This document shows positions 58,599 through 64,000 of a stretch of DNA of 64,000 nucleotides, piece after piece. A program made the translations under genes and the position numbers. Positions within the stretch are counted from its first letter, which is position 1. Every line of letters begins with the position of its first letter. The notes beneath the pieces were generated by a model. It was not told the origin of the DNA. It was given only the letters and a program-made list of their open reading frames with translations, and made no database searches. The DNA lies in NCBI GenBank assembly GCA_022827225.1, contig JAJDTJ010000109.1, positions 20,777 to 84,776 on the forward strand, read 5' to 3'. The DNA comes from Candidatus Poribacteria bacterium. GTDB taxonomy: Bacteria; Poribacteria; WGA-4E; WGA-3G.

Positions 58599-61250
58599 CT
58601 ATTTCCGAATTAGCATTTTCCGCGTGGCAGTAAAGTCACCAGCGGTAAGGGTGTAGAAATACACACCACTTGCAACGGATTCGCCGAGGTCGTTTTTGCC
58701 ATCCCAATGTGCGGCACGGGTGCGGGTTTGGTAGATGCCAGCGGGAATTTGCCCCAATGCTAATGTTCGGATCAAACTGCCATCCACAGCATAGATACGC
58801 AAGGTAACCTCTGCCGGTTCGGACAGTTGATACGGTATCCACGTCTCTGGGTTGAATGGGTTTGGATAGTTTGGCAGAAGTGTTGTTTCTTTTGGTGTCA
58901 ACATGGTCATTAGAGTTTCTAACACAGCGATGCCGCGTTGTGAGGTCTCATTCGTGAGATTCCATTGTTTGGCTGCCTCGATCCACTGCTGCACGATTTC
59001 TGGCGTGAGAAATTCATTAGCATGGTGCCACAGTGTGGGGGTGGCGGGTACGTTCCCGAATGCGCCGGCTACTAAGACGAGATCTTTGATATTGACAACG
59101 CCATCGCCATTCACATCCACTTTATTGTCACCTGTCTGACCGAAATGTGCAGCAACCAAAACCAGGTCCTGGATATTGACAACACCGTCGCTATTTATAT
59201 CTTCTTTGAGTTGTTTTGGGCCTCCAATTTCCCATAAAAGCACTGTCCCGTCTACACTTCCAGAAGCAAGGATACTGCCATCAGGACTGAAGCTTACGCT
59301 ATAAACATCATCAACATGTCCTTTAAAAACAGTTTTAATGTCATTTGTAGCCACATCCCACAAATGTACTGTATTGTAGATACTGGCAGCGAGTGTCTTA
59401 CCATCAGGGCTAAATTTAACACTCCAGATATTTGGCGTATACTCTTCAAATATCGTGTCAAAGGTTGTCCGGATGGTGCCCGTGGCGACATCCCACAAAC
59501 GCACCTTATCGTCACTACCAGTAGCGAGTATTTTGCCATCCGGGCTAAAACTGAGACTATATACATTACGTCCCTTCCTCGGAAATGTATTGGAGATCTC
59601 ACCGGTAGCTGCATCCATCAAATGCACTGTGTCCTCAATTCCTGCGGCGAGTATTTTGCCATCCGGACTAAAACTGAGACTATACACATTTCCCAGATGC
59701 TTTGTAAAGTTAGTTTTCTGCTGACCCGTAGCGACATCCCATAAAAACAATTCACCTTTTCCAAGCGAGTCAAAGAAGACACTGCCTGTAGCGAGGAGTC
59801 TGCTGTCGGGACTAAATGCCATACTTTTAACATCCTGCGACCGTCCACGATGTCCATCGATGCTATGCAAAAGCGTACCGGTGGCAGCATCAAATAGCAT
59901 CACTCTATTACCCTCTGAAATCGCTAAGGTCCGTCCATCCGGACTAAATAACACATTCTCGATAGCTGTCGTACCGATGCGACTGTTGAAAATATTCGTA
60001 TTATTATTAAGGACTGGAAATTTGCGGGTGCCTGTAGACATATCCCAAAGCAATCTCCCAGTAGCGAGCGTTTTGCCATCAGGGCTGATTGCAGTCTGTG
60101 GATTTAAAACTTGCTCTTGAAAGGGCACATAGTACGGACCAAGCCAATTATTAACATACCACAAGTATATTATTCCCCTATAGCTTGTTGTAACGGCAAG
60201 TATGTTGCCGTTAGCACTGTAACTAATAGATCTCACAAAGGTATAAGGACCATCAATAACATTACGTAATGTGTTTGTGGGAACGTCCCATAGATAAAGT
60301 GGCGCGCGATGAGAAGTTTTATCGTAAGCATAAGTGACGATAGTGTTACCATCCGGACTAAAACTGATGTTAACATCGTATAATGGATTTTTTACTAACT
60401 CAGGAGCGTGATTAAAGGTTTGAAGCAGTTCGTATGTTTCAACATCCCATAGATGCAGTCCTGTATGATTATATGTCGCCATCGTGTTACCATCCGGACT
60501 AAAACTCATCGTGGCACCCCAACTCTGTTTTCCAAGCGTTTTGATAAGTTTGCCTGTGGCAACATCCCACAAATGCACTTCACTATATACACTTGTAGAA
60601 GCAAGCATGCTACCATTGTTACTAAAACTGACCCTCATCTTAACTTGGTTATTAGATGTTTCACCATTCCCATCAAGTATTTTAACCTTTCCAGTGTTAA
60701 CATCCCAAAGTTCTATCGTACCATTGTCAATACCAGCAGCAAGGATGTTACGATCAGGACTGAACATTACACTCCTGATAACACGTTCATGTCTGGTGAA
60801 CGTATGTCTATAGAGTTCATCCGTTTCATCCCAATAAGCTACAGTGGGATTCGGTGTAAAGGTCCTGTCGAGTTCAGATGTATGGAGATTCCACACCCTT
60901 ATAGTACCATCGTAGTGCCCGGTTGCAAGGAGTTTCCCATCAAGGCTGTAATTCATGCAAAAAACATCAGGATAGGGGGCATGAAGCAGCCCTTCTATTT
61001 GTAAGGTCTCAGCGTTGTAAAGCCAAATACCTAATATGCCTGGCACTGCAAACTGAGGCACATCCGGATTTTGCGAAGAGGCGATTATGTCGTAAAAAAC
61101 ACCATGGAAAGGTCCCGTACCGAAGCGAGCGATCGCGTTTTCGGGTAAACCGATTTGTGTGTGTGGTTCATATTGGGCAACAGCATTTGACAAACTGAGC
61201 GTTAATACGATAGAAAAAGTTAGTAAAAATAGCACTGTTTTTATTTTCAT
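58599..61250 (-). CDS. Secreted 14-blade WD40-like protein with dockerin and FlgD/T9SS-type sorting tail
   Basis: ATG 61250 follows AAAGGAAAACA. The 883-residue protein has a signal peptide (ends AVAQ), then PHTQIGLPENAIARFGTGPF. About 14 WD40 units follow; they are more degenerate than in the paralogues, with longer loops (for example YDKTSHRAPLYLWDVPTN and RLLWDMSTGTRKF). A dockerin follows (DINSDGVVNIQDLVLVAAHF, DVNGDGVVNIKDLVLVAGAF). The last about 90 residues form an Ig-like sorting domain starting LLPNYPNPFNPETWIPYQL and ending GVYFYTLTAGDFTATRKMLI, similar to type IX secretion or FlgD-type C-termini. This is the only one of the four paralogues with such a tail. Confidence 0.85.
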   Translation of the reverse strand: MKIKTVLFLLTFSIVLTLSLSNAVAQYEPHTQIGLPENAIARFGTGPFHGVFYDIIASSQNPDVPQFAVPGILGIWLYNAETLQIEGLLHAPYPDVFCMNYSLDGKLLATGHYDGTIRVWNLHTSELDRTFTPNPTVAYWDETDELYRHTFTRHERVIRSVMFSPDRNILAAGIDNGTIELWDVNTGKVKILDGNGETSNNQVKMRVSFSNNGSMLASTSVYSEVHLWDVATGKLIKTLGKQSWGATMSFSPDGNTMATYNHTGLHLWDVETYELLQTFNHAPELVKNPLYDVNISFSPDGNTIVTYAYDKTSHRAPLYLWDVPTNTLRNVIDGPYTFVRSISYSANGNILAVTTSYRGIIYLWYVNNWLGPYYVPFQEQVLNPQTAISPDGKTLATGRLLWDMSTGTRKFPVLNNNTNIFNSRIGTTAIENVLFSPDGRTLAISEGNRVMLFDAATGTLLHSIDGHRGRSQDVKSMAFSPDSRLLATGSVFFDSLGKGELFLWDVATGQQKTNFTKHLGNVYSLSFSPDGKILAAGIEDTVHLMDAATGEISNTFPRKGRNVYSLSFSPDGKILATGSDDKVRLWDVATGTIRTTFDTIFEEYTPNIWSVKFSPDGKTLAASIYNTVHLWDVATNDIKTVFKGHVDDVYSVSFSPDGSILASGSVDGTVLLWEIGGPKQLKEDINSDGVVNIQDLVLVAAHFGQTGDNKVDVNGDGVVNIKDLVLVAGAFGNVPATPTLWHHANEFLTPEIVQQWIEAAKQWNLTNETSQRGIAVLETLMTMLTPKETTLLPNYPNPFNPETWIPYQLSEPAEVTLRIYAVDGSLIRTLALGQIPAGIYQTRTRAAHWDGKNDLGESVASGVYFYTLTAGDFTATRKMLIRK

Positions 61251-61427
61251 AGCATTGTTTTCCTTTTGTATCATAACAATTGTCAGATGTCCAGAGTTTT
61301 GAAAAAATCGTAGGATAGATTGGACTCTGTCTATTTTTCGGGTAATAATAAAATGGGATTAGTCGTTTTGGACTTGAGCCAGCGAGATACCCTCTGAATC
61401 TCGCCGCATCATTTTTCAACCTTTCAT

Positions 61428-62783
61428 CTATCTCGGAATAACGAATGCAAACCGACCGCCGTGGTCAAGTCCATCAGGATCGGACGCATTAAACAGCCTC
61501 TTAAAATCTTCATCATTTCCGAGATCAACAGTGCCATTTGCAATCAACCATAGCCCTCTACCGGTTTCAGGGTGCGGGTATCTATCATCCCGCACGATAC
61601 TGAAAATCTTCGGGAGGCCTTCACGCGTCAGAAAAAACGGTTCACTCGCCACGAAAAACGCCCCCAGCCGTTTCCCCGTGCTGTAGTTTGGCTGCTTAAG
61701 GAATTGCAGACGCAGCTGTGGGGCAACTCCGATCGGGCACGTCTCAAATCCCATCTGTCTGGCACGCGCATAAATAGTATCAAGGGTCGCGAGCTCACCC
61801 TCAGCAAACCCCAGCTCCAGCATAGAGACAACAACGATATCAACCGCCGTTTCCGCTGCTACCACCGGAAAATCTGGATTTTCAAGAATTTGCGTGGACC
61901 ATCGACTGAGCATGTATTTTTCTTCGAGCAGAGCACCTAAAAGAGCATCACCGCTCGTATGGGGTCCGAGTGTTAGCGTCCAATCAGCATCGAAATCCTT
62001 GGCATCTTTTTTGGCTGCAACATCGCCTATAAAGTTACCGAAGTTAATGACACCGAGAATCAGGACGGTTGCGACAACCAAAGCAGCACCAATAGCCACC
62101 CACGGCAAGAACGGTTCCATTTTCGGAGTAGAAGGTGTCGGTTTCATGTCAGCAATTCTTCGCATAATGTTCTGCTTGAGACTTGATGGTATCTGCACGC
62201 CACCGAGAAATTCTTGGATCAAGAGTTCCTCTTCTTCTTGTAACCGTTTCTTGGCGCGATGGAGTCGAGTCCTTACAGCCTCTTCCGTTATCCCCAAGAA
62301 TTTGCCAATCTCCGCATGTTTCATTTCGTTGAGATAATGGAGTGTCACCACTAACCGCTGACCCTCCGGCAATTTTGCCAAAAGTTTTTCGACGGTCTCA
62401 CGCCGATGTTCAGCCGCTTCTGCTTCATGCTGTTCCGATCTGTAACGGTCATAATTAGATTGAGCGACTTCTGCCATAGGTGTGTCCTCTAATGATTGCG
62501 ATTGATTCTCACGTTTTTGTTCGCGCAGCCAATTCCGACAACAATTCATCGCGATCTTATACAACCAATTAGAAAACAGGCTCGGATCTTTCAACGTTGA
62601 AATTTTCCGATATGCAAGAAGGAAGGTCTCTTGTGTAATGTCTTCTGCATAGTGGAAATCATCGATTTTCTGCATCGCGAGGGTGTGAATACTTTTCTGG
62701 TATTTTTCAACTAAAATTCCGAATGCTGAATTGTCGCCTGATAAAACGGCGTGAACTAATTGAACATCGGCTTCTCTATGCAT
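61428..62783 (-). CDS. Membrane-tethered ECF-type sigma factor with a second type of outer domain
   Basis: GAGGAGGGAATACT precedes the ATG. The 451-residue protein has sigma region 2 (FGILVEKYQKSIHTLAMQKI ... AEDITQETFLLAYRKI, about 20-75) and region 4 (KLPEGQRLVVTLHYLNEMKH, EIGKFLGITEEAVRTRLHRA, about 130-185). A linker containing NIMRRIADMKP leads to one transmembrane helix (about 224-246, LPWVAIGAALVVATVLILGV). The linker and helix match those of the protein at 9349. Outside lies a different domain of about 190 residues that ends in ETCPIGVAPQLRLQFLKQP, LGAFFVASEPFFLTREGLPK and GRFAFVIPR. I do not recognise it with confidence. It could sense a ligand or be cut to release the sigma domain. 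The next gene (63185) is divergent. Confidence 0.75.
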   Translation of the reverse strand: MHREADVQLVHAVLSGDNSAFGILVEKYQKSIHTLAMQKIDDFHYAEDITQETFLLAYRKISTLKDPSLFSNWLYKIAMNCCRNWLREQKRENQSQSLEDTPMAEVAQSNYDRYRSEQHEAEAAEHRRETVEKLLAKLPEGQRLVVTLHYLNEMKHAEIGKFLGITEEAVRTRLHRAKKRLQEEEELLIQEFLGGVQIPSSLKQNIMRRIADMKPTPSTPKMEPFLPWVAIGAALVVATVLILGVINFGNFIGDVAAKKDAKDFDADWTLTLGPHTSGDALLGALLEEKYMLSRWSTQILENPDFPVVAAETAVDIVVVSMLELGFAEGELATLDTIYARARQMGFETCPIGVAPQLRLQFLKQPNYSTGKRLGAFFVASEPFFLTREGLPKIFSIVRDDRYPHPETGRGLWLIANGTVDLGNDEDFKRLFNASDPDGLDHGGRFAFVIPR

Positions 62784-63184
62784 AGTATTCCCTCCTCATG
62801 AACAGATTCGCTGCCTTGACATCTTCCCTTATCTTCCCTAACGTTGCTTTTTGTCTGAAATGCTTGCTGAATATTACGCCACGAACTTAAAACGGCTGAC
62901 ATAAAAATGGATTTGTGCAAACTCCATCACTATTAAAGACACATTTTTGGGTCAAAACGTTACATTAATTTGAAAAAAATTTAGGAATTACGTACCATGA
63001 AACAGATTATAATTGCTTTCAATTTTTTTTGTTGTAAATTATATGAAAATATCGTATCATTTAAGTTAGGTTATGTATACATGAACCGGAAGAGTTAGAT
63101 GAGCGAATCGGTTTGTTGCTCTAAAACCTATAACTCTTTGCAAATTAAATTTTTTTACTTCAATGAAGAAGAAGGAGCATTATA
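62784..63184. other. Divergent intergenic region
   Basis: About 400 A/T-rich bases separate the leftward sigma factor gene from the rightward cytochrome gene. A promoter for the latter is visible at 63033-63061. No gene or repeat was recognised in the rest. Confidence 0.5.
63033..63061 (+). promoter_or_regulatory. Promoter of the P460-spondin gene
   Basis: TTGTAA (63033-63038), 17 bases, TATCAT (63056-63061). The ATG is about 124 bases downstream, with AAGGAG (63172-63177) as ribosome site. Confidence 0.5.
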
Positions 63185-64000
63185 ATGCTTAGATTTCAGA
63201 TAGCCTTAGTTGCTATCGTATTAGTTTGTTGTGCCGCTTTTGTATCTTGTGATCGCGGACAAGAGATGTTGGAACCAGCTGCTGACAATATGATGGCAAC
63301 TGATGACATGCCGACAGACATGATTGCAGGCTCGTACAAAGAGTGGGCACATATTACCCTGCCAGCACCTGTGGGTACCGGCACCGCTCACGGCGAAGGA
63401 GCCCGTACCGTATATTTCAATGAAGTTGGGGCTATGGCGAACAAGGCAGGAACAGCTTACCCGGCAGGCACCAAGATCATCAAAGAAATCATGGATGACG
63501 CAAACACTTTCATCGCTAAAGTAGCTATAATGGAAAAAACTGATGACCCGATGTACGCCGCCCACAACGGTTGGAAATACACCAAATACGCAAGTCAATC
63601 AGCCGATGGTGTACCTGCTATGGTCGGTGGCGGCAGTGTAGAAAACAGTATGGGATGCCACGGATGCCACGCCACTGCTGAGAACGACAGCGTTTTTGTT
63701 CTTCTCTCCAAAGATCAGATGATGGATGGTAGTATGGGTGAAATGCCTAAGAGCCAGATGTTCGAGGTTACACTCATGAACCTCACGATGGGCAAACACG
63801 GGATGAGCGGACAAACGCTATCCCCCGCGCTTTTCGTAACACATCCTGCCGGTATTAAGCTTGCTGAAGAAGGGCAACCCGCATCTGAGGCACTTGTCGC
63901 GCAAGCTGAAGGTGGAAAAACCGACGGGCTCGAGGCACTCGCAGCGGACGCTGGCGCGCACGTCGCTATCGCTATGAATACAGATGGGACACGCAGATAT
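63185..64000 (+). CDS. Lipoprotein with cytochrome P460-like and spondin domains, 3' end outside window
   Basis: GAAGGAG lies just upstream of ATG 63185; the frame stays open to the window end (272 codons). A lipoprotein signal comes first (AAFVSC, Cys near residue 23). Residues about 50-165 follow cytochrome P460: YKEWAHITLPAPVGTGTAHG, ARTVYFNEVGAMANKAGTAY, IIKEIMDDANTFIAKVAIME, NGWKYTKYA and the heme motif C158-H-G-C161-H162. From about residue 190 the sequence reads MFEVTLMNLTMGKHGMSGQT, LSPALFVTHPAGIKLAEEGQ and LEALAADAGAHVA, a Spondin_N-like pattern usual in secreted proteins of animals and some bacteria. The product should be an envelope heme protein; the reaction is unknown. The end is cut by the window. 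Confidence 0.8.
   Translation, partial: MLRFQIALVAIVLVCCAAFVSCDRGQEMLEPAADNMMATDDMPTDMIAGSYKEWAHITLPAPVGTGTAHGEGARTVYFNEVGAMANKAGTAYPAGTKIIKEIMDDANTFIAKVAIMEKTDDPMYAAHNGWKYTKYASQSADGVPAMVGGGSVENSMGCHGCHATAENDSVFVLLSKDQMMDGSMGEMPKSQMFEVTLMNLTMGKHGMSGQTLSPALFVTHPAGIKLAEEGQPASEALVAQAEGGKTDGLEALAADAGAHVAIAMNTDGTRRY

Noticed and set aside
61270..61275. Leftward TGT-TATGAT as promoter of the WD40 gene at 61250
   Set aside because: Only the extended -10 looks good; no -35 was found, so it is not listed as a feature.
1..64000. tRNA, rRNA, CRISPR array or rRNA-type operon
   Set aside because: None was recognised on either strand; a covariance-model scan would settle the tRNA question.

Overview
The window reads as a chromosomal segment of a Gram-negative-type bacterium. 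Many products carry signal peptides or lipoboxes, and there is an outer-membrane barrel candidate and a SurA-like chaperone. The gene mix is two sugar-phosphate isomerase/epimerases, a run of Gfo/Idh/MocA oxidoreductases, a phytanoyl-CoA dioxygenase, an enolase-superfamily enzyme and a ceramidase-like hydrolase, together with secreted LamG, cadherin, WD40, TPR, Sel1, dockerin and spondin proteins. This mix resembles the sponge-associated Candidatus Poribacteria. That assignment is an inference from gene content. No rRNA or tRNA was seen.

Layout. 0-5.4 kb: end of an unrecognised gene, an HNH/Sel1 protein and two isomerase-like TIM barrels. 5.4-18.1 kb: two orphan branched-chain-type solute-binding proteins, a zinc M16 peptidase, a sigma factor fused through a membrane helix to an inactive-looking copy of that peptidase, a large cadherin/lamin-tail surface protein, a ceramidase-like hydrolase and a luciferase-like oxidoreductase. 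18.1-25.7 kb: a HAD phosphatase, one Gfo/Idh/MocA gene and then five near-identical tandem Gfo/Idh/MocA paralogues. 25.8-31.6 kb: small secreted LamG, concanavalin-like and CBM9-like proteins sharing a distinctive C-terminal tail, mixed with a phytanoyl-CoA dioxygenase and a DNA methyltransferase-HNH fusion. 31.8-39.7 kb: a polytopic membrane protein, then a defence-like block with a single-chain restriction-modification enzyme, an ApeA-type HEPN protein and a Phd/PIN toxin-antitoxin pair. 40-44.9 kb and 56.4-61.3 kb: four secreted WD40 proteins, each with 14 blades, carrying cohesin-like, dockerin and sorting-type tails in different combinations. 45-49.3 kb: an SDR enzyme, an acetoacetate decarboxylase-like protein, and a His/Met-rich barrel next to a Cu/Zn-SOD-family lipoprotein with a large insertion. 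49.3-56.4 kb: a PIN toxin (DUF3368) with its UPF0175 antitoxin fused to 23 TPRs, then an enolase-superfamily / SurA-like / TPR operon. 61.4-64 kb: a second membrane-tethered sigma factor, divergent from a lipoprotein joining cytochrome P460 to a spondin domain that runs off the window.

How the genes may work together. Sugar oxidoreductases, isomerases, binding proteins and lectin-like secreted proteins suggest scavenging of modified glycans. The WD40/cohesin/dockerin proteins could assemble outside the cell. The two tethered sigma factors share a linker and membrane helix but have different outer domains, so they look like modular transmembrane signal-to-transcription devices. Several genes have good sigma-70-type promoters (TTGACA-like, about 17 bp, TATAAT-like, often with TGn before the -10) and strong GGAGG-type ribosome sites, which were used to choose starts.
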